DNA of 64,000 nt from JAJDAN01 sp046583095 (GTDB lineage Bacteria > Myxococcota_A > UBA9160 > UBA4427), in assembly GCA_046583095.1 (NCBI GenBank), contig JAYGDB010000008.1:65242-129241 (forward strand). The letters run 5' to 3'. Below, piece by piece: positions 17,388 through 25,371 of the stretch; the first letter of the stretch is position 1, and every line of letters starts with the position of its first letter. The position numbers and the translations under genes are program-made. The notes below the pieces were generated by a model. That model was not told where the DNA came from and did not search any database. It was given only the letters and a program-made list of their open reading frames with translations.

Positions 17388-19082
17388 CAGATCTTTGGCA
17401 ATACCCATGGCCTGAAAGCCAGCCAGGTCCGCTCCATCGAGCGCCTCCACAAGCGCCGCCTCCCGGCAGACCGGCTCCTCACGAACGAGTTTGCCCGCCA
17501 ACTCGCCGAGATCAGCCGCGAGATCCGGCGCGAGGTCGGCGTCCTCGTGGACCGCCGGGGTGACGTCACCCACGTCATGGTCGGAACCTCCGGCGCCATC
17601 GAGATGCCGGATTGGGGCCGCATCCGCGCGGGCCGGGGACGACTCCGGGGCCTTCGCTGCATCCACACCCACCTCTCGGACGAAGGTCTCACGCGGGACG
17701 ACCTCACCGACCTGCTGCTGCTGCGACTCGACGCCATCGTGACCGTTGCAGTGCTGGAAGACGGTTTGCCCGGCCTCGCCCACACGGCAGCCCTGCGTCC
17801 CGAGGACGGGGAGGGGGGCACCGACGGGCTGGAACGCGGCGTCCAGAAGCTCGACCCGGTCCACCCCGCGCAATTCGACCTCGACTTCCAGGGCTGGATT
17901 CGCGACCTCGAGAACGACCTCGCCCGGAGCACCGGCGCTCAGCAGGTCGGCGACGGCGAGCGAGCGATCCTCGTCGCGGTCACCGCCGGTCGCTCACAGG
18001 ATGAGTTCGAGGCCCACGTCGAAGAACTCACCGAACTGGCGCGCTCCGCCGACGTCAAGTTGGTAGACGTCATCACCCAGCAGAGACGCCGGGTCGACCC
18101 CAAGACGGTCGTCGGGAGCGGCAAGCTGCAAGATCTGATGATTCGCTCGTTCCAGAGCGACGTGGATCTCGTCATCTTCGATCAGGATCTGACGCCGACC
18201 CAGGCACGCAACCTGTCCGAGCGCATGGAGCTGCGCGTCATCGATCGCACCCAGCTCATCCTCGACATCTTCGCCCAGCGGGCCAGCACCGGGGACGGCA
18301 AGCTGCAGGTCGAACTCGCGCAGCTCAAGTACCGCCTGCCGCGTCTCGCCCAACGCGGAGATCTCTCGCTCTCACGCCTGGAGGGTGGAATTGGCGGACG
18401 CGGACCGGGTGAGTCGAAGCTCGAGACCGACCGCCGCCGGGTGCGCGACCGCATAACTCGACTCGAGAAGCAGCTCAAGCAACTCGGCAAACAGCGTAAG
18501 AATCGCAGGCGTCGGCGGGAGCGGCGTGACGTGCCGGTCCTCTCGATCGTCGGTTACACGAACGCCGGGAAGAGCACACTGCTCCGCGCGCTCACGGACA
18601 GCGACGTCCCGATCGCGGACAAGATGTTCGCGACCCTCGATCCCGTCTCGCGTCGGCTTCGCTTCCCGCGCGAGCGCGAGGTGATCATCACCGACACGGT
18701 CGGGTTCGTGCGAGACCTGCCCAAAGAGCTCGTTGCGGCGTTCCGGGCCACCCTGGAAGAACTCGCGGGCGCCAGCCTGCTGCTGCACGTGGTGGACGTC
18801 TCGGCGCACGACCTCGAACGCCGCATGACGGCCGTCCGGAAGATCCTCGACGAGCTCAAGCTCGGCGACGCCCCAGAGCTTCTGGTGTTCAACCAGGCCG
18901 ATCGCCTGGCCTCCGGCGAGGCCAGGGCGATCGCGGAGCGGTTCGGGGGCGTAGCCGTTTCAGCCCTCACCCGCGCAGGCCTGAACGAGCTGCTGGAGAC
19001 CGCGGAGAAGCTGCTCTGGAGCCACGAGAGTGTCGCAGACGGAAGCCGACGCGCTGAAGATCTGACGGCCAGCGGCCGCTAG
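17385..19082 (+). CDS. hflX: HflX-family ribosome-associated GTPase, proposed ATC start
   Basis: A GTPase of about 565 residues that binds the 50S subunit and splits or rescues stalled ribosomes. The frame encodes IFGNTHGLKASQ and a following helix-rich segment typical of the extended N-terminus of delta-proteobacterial HflX. It then has the RGLRCIHTHL region, the HflX core (RVDPKTVVGSGK; GGIGGRGPGESKLE), a long coiled linker and the G domain with GYTNAGKST (G1), DTVGF (G3) and NQAD (G4). The first standard start, GTG at 17547, would remove 54 conserved residues. The ATC at 17385, behind GAGGAG, restores MQIFGN, the usual family length. A miscalled base (ATG read as ATC) would explain it equally well. 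Confidence 0.85.
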   Translation: MQIFGNTHGLKASQVRSIERLHKRRLPADRLLTNEFARQLAEISREIRREVGVLVDRRGDVTHVMVGTSGAIEMPDWGRIRAGRGRLRGLRCIHTHLSDEGLTRDDLTDLLLLRLDAIVTVAVLEDGLPGLAHTAALRPEDGEGGTDGLERGVQKLDPVHPAQFDLDFQGWIRDLENDLARSTGAQQVGDGERAILVAVTAGRSQDEFEAHVEELTELARSADVKLVDVITQQRRRVDPKTVVGSGKLQDLMIRSFQSDVDLVIFDQDLTPTQARNLSERMELRVIDRTQLILDIFAQRASTGDGKLQVELAQLKYRLPRLAQRGDLSLSRLEGGIGGRGPGESKLETDRRRVRDRITRLEKQLKQLGKQRKNRRRRRERRDVPVLSIVGYTNAGKSTLLRALTDSDVPIADKMFATLDPVSRRLRFPREREVIITDTVGFVRDLPKELVAAFRATLEELAGASLLLHVVDVSAHDLERRMTAVRKILDELKLGDAPELLVFNQADRLASGEARAIAERFGGVAVSALTRAGLNELLETAEKLLWSHESVADGSRRAEDLTASGR

Positions 19083-19120
19083 ACTCCGCATCTCGAACAA
19101 CCGCCCGGATCGGGGAGAGC

Positions 19121-20137
19121 ATGAGCAGCAGCGGCAGCTTGCGCGTCAAGATCACGGGCACCGGCATGTGCATCCCCGACCGTGTCGTGACGAACCACGA
19201 CCTCGCCGGCCGCATGGATACGAGCGACGAGTGGATCCGCCAGCGTACGGGCATCGTCGAGCGGCACTGGGTCGAAGAGGGCCAACAACCGGCCGACCTT
19301 GCCGAGAAGGCCTGCCGCGATGCTCTCGAAGCAGTCGACCTCGAGCCGAGCGACATCGATTGCATCCTGCTGGGAACGCTGTCGTCCCAGGCCGACTTCC
19401 CCGGCACCTCGTTCTTTCTTCAGGCCGCTCTCGGGCTCGAGGACACCCCCTGCATGGACGTGCGGGCCCAGTGCAGCGGCTTCCTCTACTCCCTGCAGCT
19501 CGCCAATGCCCTCGTGCGCTCGGCCACGTACCGGCGCGTACTCGTGGTGGGCTGCGAGGTTCACTCGACGGGCCTCGACATCAGCACCCGCGGACGCGAT
19601 GTCTCGGTGATCTTCGGAGACGGAGCCGCAGCGGTGGTCGTCGAGGCAAATGACGACCCGGCAGATCCGTCGGAGATCCTCGAGATACGCATCCACTCCC
19701 AGGGCGAGCACGCCAAGCGACTCTGGGTCGAGGCGCCGGGATCGGGCATCTCACCCCGGATCAACCACGAGATGATCGACGACGCCCGGATCTTCCCGCA
19801 CATGGAGGGACGCTTCGTCTTCAAGCACGCTGTGACGCGCATGCCCGAGGTGATGCTCGAGACACTCGGGGCCGCCAGCCTGAAGCTCGAGGACGTGGAT
19901 CTGTTCCTGTTCCACCAGGCGAACCTGCGCATCAACGAGTTCGTCGCCCAGAAGCTCGAGATCCCGGCCGACAAGATCTACAACAACATCCAGCACTACG
20001 GGAACTGCTCGGCCGCCTCGATCCCCATCCTGCTCCACGAGTGCCAACGGGACGGCCTGATCGAGCGTGGCCAACTGGTGAGCATGACGGCCTTCGGGTC
20101 CGGCTTCACCTGGGCGAGTGCCGCGATCCGCTTCTAG
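19121..20137 (+). CDS. fabH: 3-oxoacyl-ACP synthase III (KAS III) family protein
   Basis: A 338-residue thiolase-fold condensing enzyme. KAS III starts fatty-acid synthesis by condensing acyl-CoA with malonyl-ACP. The catalytic triad is intact: Cys118 (AQCSGF), His265 (FHQANLR) and Asn295 (YGNCSAA). GDGAAAVV is the conserved glycine-rich loop. GGGGAGAG precedes the ATG by a proper distance. It follows hflX after 38 bases and ends before the AT-rich island. No other fab genes are adjacent, so a role in a special acyl product, not housekeeping synthesis, cannot be excluded. Confidence 0.85.
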   Translation: MSSSGSLRVKITGTGMCIPDRVVTNHDLAGRMDTSDEWIRQRTGIVERHWVEEGQQPADLAEKACRDALEAVDLEPSDIDCILLGTLSSQADFPGTSFFLQAALGLEDTPCMDVRAQCSGFLYSLQLANALVRSATYRRVLVVGCEVHSTGLDISTRGRDVSVIFGDGAAAVVVEANDDPADPSEILEIRIHSQGEHAKRLWVEAPGSGISPRINHEMIDDARIFPHMEGRFVFKHAVTRMPEVMLETLGAASLKLEDVDLFLFHQANLRINEFVAQKLEIPADKIYNNIQHYGNCSAASIPILLHECQRDGLIERGQLVSMTAFGSGFTWASAAIRF

Positions 20138-20160
20138 CTCACCGCGCGGCAGACCAATTT

Positions 20161-20310
20161 GATGCATCGCGTCCTGCGAGTTCCCCGAAGGGACCTCAAT
20201 ATACGACGCATCGGGTCAAAATTAGCCTCTATATCGATTTAAATTCACTTAGCGTCTTGACTTTATGACGCACCGTATTAAATTGGCTTCCGTTCAACGC
20301 GATGCGTTGA
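20161..20310. repeat. AT-rich island with degenerate copies of a GAYGCATCGSGTC box
   Basis: Two 13-base boxes, GATGCATCGCGTC at 20161-20173 and GACGCATCGGGTC at 20205-20217, differ at only two positions. A third, shorter copy, GACGCACCG at 20267-20275, lies between the -35 and -10 elements of the promoter described here. A perfect 7-bp palindrome, TCAACGC-GAT-GCGTTGA (20294-20310), follows the -10. The stretch 20215-20290 is strikingly A+T rich in a GC-rich genome. The arrangement looks like a repressor-controlled promoter; the binding protein is unknown. Confidence 0.5.
20257..20284 (+). promoter_or_regulatory. Sigma-70-type promoter for the phasin-like gene
   Basis: TTGACT (20257-20262) and TAAATT (20279-20284) are separated by 16 bases, a good match to the housekeeping consensus in an otherwise GC-rich window. 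It lies about 90 bases upstream of the ATG at 20376. A GACGCACCG box sits between the hexamers and a 7-bp palindrome just downstream, both suited to operator function. Confidence 0.5.
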
Positions 20311-20375
20311 AAACCCAGGATATCAAACCCCACCTACTACGCGCTGGCACACGAGCGAGCACATGGAGAACAGTC

Positions 20376-20741
20376 ATGGAACAGCGAGCCAACTTCATCG
20401 ACGAAGGGATCGACCGCTTCCAGGAAGCCTGGAGTTCCGTCGAGGACGAGTTCGAGAAGCGCCGGAAGAGCTTCTCGGAGCAGACCGCGAAGCGCGTGAA
20501 GGAGTTCGAGAGCACGACCTTCGGCAAGCGCGTCGTGACGTTCCGCGGTGAAGCGCAGAAACAGATCGGGACCAACCTCGAGAGCGTCCTCGGCCTCCTG
20601 CCCGTCGCCTCCCGCGTCGACGTGAAGCGGCTCGAGCGCAAGGTCACGCGGCTCACCCGCAAGCTGAACGCCCTCGAGAAGGCGGGCGCTGCCAAGCCCT
20701 CCGCCGTCAGCGGGAAGACCGAGACGCAGGCATCTGCCTGA
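20376..20741 (+). CDS. Small coiled-coil protein, phasin-like
   Basis: A 121-residue, charged, helix-forming protein with no membrane segment. It has RANFIDEGIDRFQEAWSSV, a middle rich in Arg/Lys/Glu, and a C-terminal heptad-like segment (VKRLERKVTRLTRKLNALEK) ending in an Ala/Lys tail. This resembles phasins and other polyhydroxyalkanoate-granule or lipid-surface proteins, but I see no diagnostic motif. The start is the ATG preceded by GGAG at 20364-20367; the frame stays open upstream through the AT-rich promoter. It has its own promoter and a strong terminator, so it is a single-gene unit. Confidence 0.7.
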   Translation: MEQRANFIDEGIDRFQEAWSSVEDEFEKRRKSFSEQTAKRVKEFESTTFGKRVVTFRGEAQKQIGTNLESVLGLLPVASRVDVKRLERKVTRLTRKLNALEKAGAAKPSAVSGKTETQASA

Positions 20742-20790
20742 AGATCCACCGAGTACAGAGACGAGGTACTCGTCTCGCTCGCAAGACATA

Positions 20791-20820
20791 GGGCCCGGCG
20801 GAACACCGCCGGGCCCTTTC
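20791..20820 (+). terminator. Strong rho-independent terminator
   Basis: A perfect 11-bp GC-only stem (GGGCCCGGCGG and CCGCCGGGCCC) with an AACA loop is followed by TTTC and further T-rich sequence. It lies 49 bases after the phasin-like gene and insulates it from the acyl-CoA dehydrogenase. Confidence 0.92.
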
Positions 20821-20866
20821 TGTGTTCCGCTACCCTCCGCCTCACCCTTCGATTCGGAGACCCCCT

Positions 20867-22039
20867 GTGCCCGATTACGCCGGCGTCGACTTCCTGCGTC
20901 TCGACGACACCCAGTTCTCGAACGAGGAGCGGGTCGTCCGGGACTCGATACGCGACTGGGTCTCCAAGGAGTTCCTGCCCCGACTGCAGGAACACATCCG
21001 CCAGGACGGCTCCTTCCCGATGGAACTCGTTCCGCAGATCGCCGAGCTCGGCATGTTTGGCGCGAACCTCTCGGGCTATGGCTGTGCGGGCATGAACAAC
21101 GTGGCCTACGGGCTGTTGATGCAGGAACTCGAGCGCGGCGACTCGGGACTCCGCTCCTTCGCATCGGTGCAGGGCTCTCTCTGCATGTACCCGATCCACG
21201 CCTATGGGAGCGAGGAGCAGCGCCAGCGCTGGCTGCCCGAGATGGCGGCCGGCCGCAGCATCGGTTGCTTCGGACTCACCGAGCCCGACTTCGGCAGCTT
21301 CGTGACGGGCATGGTCACCCGCTGCGAGCCCAAGAACGACGGCTGGGTGCTCTCGGGCACCAAGCGCTGGATCACCAACGGTACGCTTGCGCAGCTCGCG
21401 ATCATCTGGGCGAAGGATCCGGAAGGCGTGGTCCGCGGTTTCGTGGTGGAGACCGATCGTCCCGGCTTCGAGGCACGCGACATCAAGGGCAAGTTCTCGC
21501 TACGCGCGTCGGTAACGTCGGAGATCTTCCTGCAAGACGTCGAGATCCCCGACGAGAATCGGCTAGCCGGTGTCGAGGGACTCCGCGGACCGCTGGGCTG
21601 CCTCACCCAGGCCCGATACGGCATCGCCTGGGGGGCCATCGGTGCGGCCATGGCCTGCTACGACGAGGCTGTCGAGTACACGAAGGAGAGGCTCGTGCAG
21701 GGCGGGCCCCTCGCCGGCAAGCAACTCACCCAGCAGAAGCTCGTCTTCATGCTGACCGAGATCACAAAGGCCCAGCTGCTCGCCCTGCAGCTCGGGCGCT
21801 TGAAGGACGCGGGCCAGTATGACCACACCATGGTCTCGATGGCCAAGCGCAACAACGTGGACATCGCCCTGCGAATCGCCCGGGACGCCCGCGACCTGCT
21901 CGGCGCGAACGGCATCGTCGACGACTACGCGGCCATGCGCCACATGATGAACCTCGAGACGGTCCGCACCTACGAGGGCACCCACGACGTCCACATGCTG
22001 ATCCTCGGCGAACACATCACCGGCATGCGCGCAATCTGA
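20867..22039 (+). CDS. Acyl-CoA dehydrogenase, glutaryl-CoA-dehydrogenase-like
   Basis: A 390-residue FAD flavoenzyme. The family oxidises acyl-CoA thioesters; glutaryl-CoA dehydrogenase also decarboxylates glutaryl-CoA to crotonyl-CoA in lysine and tryptophan breakdown. Features are FGLTEPDFGS (FAD and substrate binding), the KRWITNG motif, and the catalytic Glu in YEGTHDVH near residue 370. The C-terminal signature LLGANGIVDDYAAMRHMMNLE is of the glutaryl-CoA type. The GTG at 20867 fits a normal N-terminus; an earlier GTG at 20822 abuts the terminator. It stands alone, with no ETF or other degradation genes beside it. Confidence 0.85.
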   Translation: MPDYAGVDFLRLDDTQFSNEERVVRDSIRDWVSKEFLPRLQEHIRQDGSFPMELVPQIAELGMFGANLSGYGCAGMNNVAYGLLMQELERGDSGLRSFASVQGSLCMYPIHAYGSEEQRQRWLPEMAAGRSIGCFGLTEPDFGSFVTGMVTRCEPKNDGWVLSGTKRWITNGTLAQLAIIWAKDPEGVVRGFVVETDRPGFEARDIKGKFSLRASVTSEIFLQDVEIPDENRLAGVEGLRGPLGCLTQARYGIAWGAIGAAMACYDEAVEYTKERLVQGGPLAGKQLTQQKLVFMLTEITKAQLLALQLGRLKDAGQYDHTMVSMAKRNNVDIALRIARDARDLLGANGIVDDYAAMRHMMNLETVRTYEGTHDVHMLILGEHITGMRAI

Positions 22040-22074
22040 ACACTTCTCGGCACGGCCCAACCTCTCACGAGACT

Positions 22075-22092
22075 GACCCGGCCAGGCGGGTC
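22075..22092. terminator. Hairpin between convergent genes
   Basis: GACCCG and CGGGTC form a perfect 6-bp stem with a 6-base loop in the 57-base gap between the convergent acyl-CoA dehydrogenase and murQ genes. No T-run follows, so its use as a bidirectional terminator is only suggested. Confidence 0.35.
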
Positions 22093-22096
22093 GTCC

Positions 22097-22948
22097 TCAG
22101 GCGCGATTCGTGGTGTGCGCATCGCGCACGGCGCCGGGGACACTGCCCCCATTGCAGTCAAGGAGGCGGCGCGCCTCGTGAGGATCGACGCTGGCGAGTT
22201 GCATGACGATGCGCACGGCGCGCTCCCGCAGCTTCTCGGAGACCGGCGTCACGTTCGTCATCAGGTTTCCCTGTACGCGTCCGAGCTGGACCATCACGGT
22301 GGTCGAAAGCAGGTGCAGCACCATCTTCTGGGCGAGGCCGCCCTTCAGCCGCGTCGAGCCCGCAATGACCTCGGCACCCGTCTGGGGAACGATCGCGATC
22401 TCGGCGGCGTGAACGAGGGGCGAGTCCGCGTTGCAACTGATCGCGATCCGACGCGCGCCCACCTCCTGGGCGATCTCGAAGGCCCCCAACGCGAAAGGCG
22501 TCCGTCCGCTCGCGGAGATCGCCACGACCGAGTCGGCCATGGAGAGGCCTCGCTCGCGCAACTGCCAGGCGCCATCCTCGGCGTTGTCCTCGGCCCCCTC
22601 GATGGCTTCGCGCAGGGCGCGGTCACCGCCGGCAATCACTCCCTGGACGACATCGGGGGACATTCCGAAAGTCGGCGGGATCTCGGATGCGTCGAGCACA
22701 CCGAGACGACCGCTCGTTCCCGCACCCACGTTGAACCAACGGCCTCCGCCGCGGATCGAGCAGGCAAGCACGTGCACGGCTTCGGCGATGGTGGGCAATA
22801 CCCGCCCAACCGCCGCATGGGCCGCGGCGTCCTCCCGGTGCATCAACTCGAGGACTTCGGCGACGCTCTTCTGATCGAGGTCGCGGGCGTCGTCGAGGAT
22901 GCCCTCGGTAGGCGACTCGCCCCCGCTGATCGGCCCCTCCCGGCTCAT
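22097..22948 (-). CDS. murQ: N-acetylmuramic acid 6-phosphate etherase
   Basis: A 283-residue SIS-domain enzyme that removes the lactyl ether from MurNAc-6-phosphate to give GlcNAc-6-phosphate during peptidoglycan recycling. Diagnostic segments are FNVGAGTSGRLGVLDASE, IAGGDRALREAIEGAEDN and GLAQKMVLHLLSTTVMV. The length is close to the usual 295-300. It fits a window that also holds glmS/glmU and a GH20 hexosaminidase, all amino-sugar enzymes. It is divergent from mutS2, with 32 bases between start codons. Confidence 0.93.
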   Translation of the reverse strand: MSREGPISGGESPTEGILDDARDLDQKSVAEVLELMHREDAAAHAAVGRVLPTIAEAVHVLACSIRGGGRWFNVGAGTSGRLGVLDASEIPPTFGMSPDVVQGVIAGGDRALREAIEGAEDNAEDGAWQLRERGLSMADSVVAISASGRTPFALGAFEIAQEVGARRIAISCNADSPLVHAAEIAIVPQTGAEVIAGSTRLKGGLAQKMVLHLLSTTVMVQLGRVQGNLMTNVTPVSEKLRERAVRIVMQLASVDPHEARRLLDCNGGSVPGAVRDAHTTNRA

Positions 22949-22980
22949 GGCTGTTCGTTTCGGAAGGCTACCTTCGGGAC

Positions 22981-25371
22981 ATGAGCTTCCGCGTCACGCA
23001 GAAGACGCTCGAAAGCCTGGAGTGGCCGCAGGTCGCTCGACGACTGCGCGAAGAATGCCGCACCCCCCGGCAAGAAACCGGCAACTCGTTCGCCGACTTC
23101 GCGGAGGGCCTGAGCGAGGTGAAAGCTCGTCTCACCGAGACGAGCGAGGCTCGCGCTCTGCTCGACGGCGATCAGGTCGCGCCCCTCGGCGGAGTGGTCG
23201 AGCTGTACGCGGCCTTCCAACACGCCGAAAAGGGCGGCACGCTGACGCCGCAGCAGCTCCTCGATGTGCGCTCCACGCTCGTCGCCCTCCACGAAACGAA
23301 ACGCTTCCTGGAAGGAAACGCCGAGCAGGCACCGCAGCTCGCCGCGCAGGCTTCGATCCTTTCGGATCGCCGCGCGCTGGAGCGGGACATCGACCAGTCG
23401 ATCGACTCCGCCGGAGAAGTGCGCGACGAAGCATCGGCCGCACTCGCCTCGGCTCGGCGCGAGAGCAACCAGCTCGCGGGCGATCTCCAGCTCCGCCTTG
23501 CCCGTTACCTGCAGGACCCGGAAGTCTCGCCGAGCCTGTCCGACGACTTCTACACGGTGCGCAACGATCGCTACGTGCTGCCCGTCCGAGCGGACGCCAA
23601 GGGCGCCGTGCGCGGCATCGTCCACGACGCATCGCGCTCGGGAACGACTCTCTTCATCGAGCCGGAGGCCGTGGTCGAACTCAACAACAAGCTCAAGCAG
23701 GCAGAACTCGCCGTCGCTCGCGAGAGTTTCCGGGTTCTGCGCGATCTCACCGCACAGGTGGCCGAGGAGGCGCCCGAGCTGCTCGCCGACATCGAATTGC
23801 TCGCCCACATCGATCTCGCCTTCGCGCGCGGACGGCTATCGCAACAGATGCAGGCCGTAGAGCCCCGGGTCGAGAGAGACGGCGTATTCCGATTGGTGCA
23901 GCTGCGCCACCCGCTGCTGGATCCCGATGAGGCCGTCCCCAACGACCTCCACTTGGGAGAGGACTGGCACGTGCTGGTGATCTCCGGGCCGAACGCCGGG
24001 GGCAAGACTGTCGCCCTCAAGTCCCTCGGGCTCGCGGCACTCTTCGTGCGCGCAGGCCTTCACGTCCCTGCGGATCGCGGCGCTCGGGTCGCGCTGGTCG
24101 ACGACCTGCTGGCGGATATCGGCGACGGCCAGGACATGCGCGAGAGCCTGTCGACGTTCTCGGCCCACATGGTCAACCTCGCCACCATCGTCGGCGCAGC
24201 GGCGCGGAACACCCTCGCGCTGCTCGACGAGGTCGGCGTCGGCACCGACCCAGGAGAAGGCGCCGCGCTCGCGCAAGCGGTGCTCGAGACCCTCGCCGAC
24301 GCGGGAACACGGGTTGTCGCCACCACCCACTACAACCTCCTCAAGGAGATGGCGGCCGTAGACCCCCGCTTCTGCAACGCGAGCGTCGACTTCGATCCCG
24401 AAACCCTGGCACCCACCTATCGGCTTCACCTCGGTACGCCCGGCGCATCGTCGGCGACGGCGGTCGCAGCGCGCATGGGCATGCCGCCCGCGGTTCTCGA
24501 ACGCGCGAACGCGCTGCAGAACCGCGAGGACCGCAGGCTGGATCGCATGCTCTCAGAGCTCGCCGCGAGCCGCGCCGCCCTCGAAGCGGAGCAACGCGAA
24601 CTCGAGGCTGCTCGCCTCGCAGGCGAGAACGTGCGCGACGAGTACCGGGAGAAGCTCGAGCGACTGCAGGAGCGGCGCGACAAGCTCTTCGTCTCCATGC
24701 GCGAGGATCTCGATGCCGCCTTCAAGCAAGCACATGGGGAGGTCGCGACGGTAATCCGCGATCTACAGCGGAAGGGCACCGCCCAGGACGCCGCTCGGGC
24801 GAGGTCCAAGCTCGAGGATCTTCAGCAGAAAGCACGCGAGGCGGAGACTCTGGCCGGCGTCCATCACGAAGAGGGCCCGCGGCCCGACGCCGTAGATTGG
24901 CGTCACGCCAAGCCGGGCGATCGGGTTGGCATTCCGGGCGGTGGCACCGGGGTGCTTTCGGCTCTGCCGGATCAGAAAGGACGCGTTCGAGTGAAGACCG
25001 ACAGCGCCACGATTGTCGTGCTCTCCGACAAGCTGGCGGCGGTCGCAAAGCCGACCCCCAAACCCGAGCGCAATCGCGTTCGCTTCGAGACAGCAGCGGG
25101 CGCCGAGACCCACCGCGGCGGCGGTACGCTCCACTGCGACCTGCGCGGGCTACGCGTCGAAGAGGCACGCGAGAAGGTGGTCGAGGCGCTCGATCGCGCT
25201 CTCGCCGATGACCGGGCCGCCGTGGAATTCATTCACGGGGTCGGCACCGGCGCCCTGCGGCAGACGGTTCGCGAAGAACTCGCCGCATCCACCTACGTGA
25301 CCGACGTCCAGTCGGGCGACCCGGATCACGGCGGTGACGGGGTCACGACGGCGATGGTCGATCGGTCCTAG
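22981..25371 (+). CDS. mutS2: MutS2 family ATPase/endonuclease
   Basis: A 796-residue MutS paralogue lacking the mismatch-recognition domain. It has the MutS2 clamp and lever, the Walker A motif GPNAGGKT and the signature segment DGQDMRESLSTFSAHM. LLDEVGVGTDPGEG provides Walker B. A long coiled coil (about residues 515-630) follows, then a C-terminal Smr nuclease domain with LRGLRVEEA and FIHGVGTGALR. Known family roles are suppression of recombination and, in Firmicutes, rescue of collided ribosomes. All domains look intact. The last four bases overlap the convergent FAD oxidoreductase gene. Confidence 0.95.
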   Translation: MSFRVTQKTLESLEWPQVARRLREECRTPRQETGNSFADFAEGLSEVKARLTETSEARALLDGDQVAPLGGVVELYAAFQHAEKGGTLTPQQLLDVRSTLVALHETKRFLEGNAEQAPQLAAQASILSDRRALERDIDQSIDSAGEVRDEASAALASARRESNQLAGDLQLRLARYLQDPEVSPSLSDDFYTVRNDRYVLPVRADAKGAVRGIVHDASRSGTTLFIEPEAVVELNNKLKQAELAVARESFRVLRDLTAQVAEEAPELLADIELLAHIDLAFARGRLSQQMQAVEPRVERDGVFRLVQLRHPLLDPDEAVPNDLHLGEDWHVLVISGPNAGGKTVALKSLGLAALFVRAGLHVPADRGARVALVDDLLADIGDGQDMRESLSTFSAHMVNLATIVGAAARNTLALLDEVGVGTDPGEGAALAQAVLETLADAGTRVVATTHYNLLKEMAAVDPRFCNASVDFDPETLAPTYRLHLGTPGASSATAVAARMGMPPAVLERANALQNREDRRLDRMLSELAASRAALEAEQRELEAARLAGENVRDEYREKLERLQERRDKLFVSMREDLDAAFKQAHGEVATVIRDLQRKGTAQDAARARSKLEDLQQKAREAETLAGVHHEEGPRPDAVDWRHAKPGDRVGIPGGGTGVLSALPDQKGRVRVKTDSATIVVLSDKLAAVAKPTPKPERNRVRFETAAGAETHRGGGTLHCDLRGLRVEEAREKVVEALDRALADDRAAVEFIHGVGTGALRQTVREELAASTYVTDVQSGDPDHGGDGVTTAMVDRS

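Noticed and set aside
20344..20360. A third sigma-54-like element, TGGCAC followed by GAGC
   Set aside because: GG and GC are 11 bases apart instead of ten and the -12 half does not match; the gene already has a sigma-70 promoter upstream.
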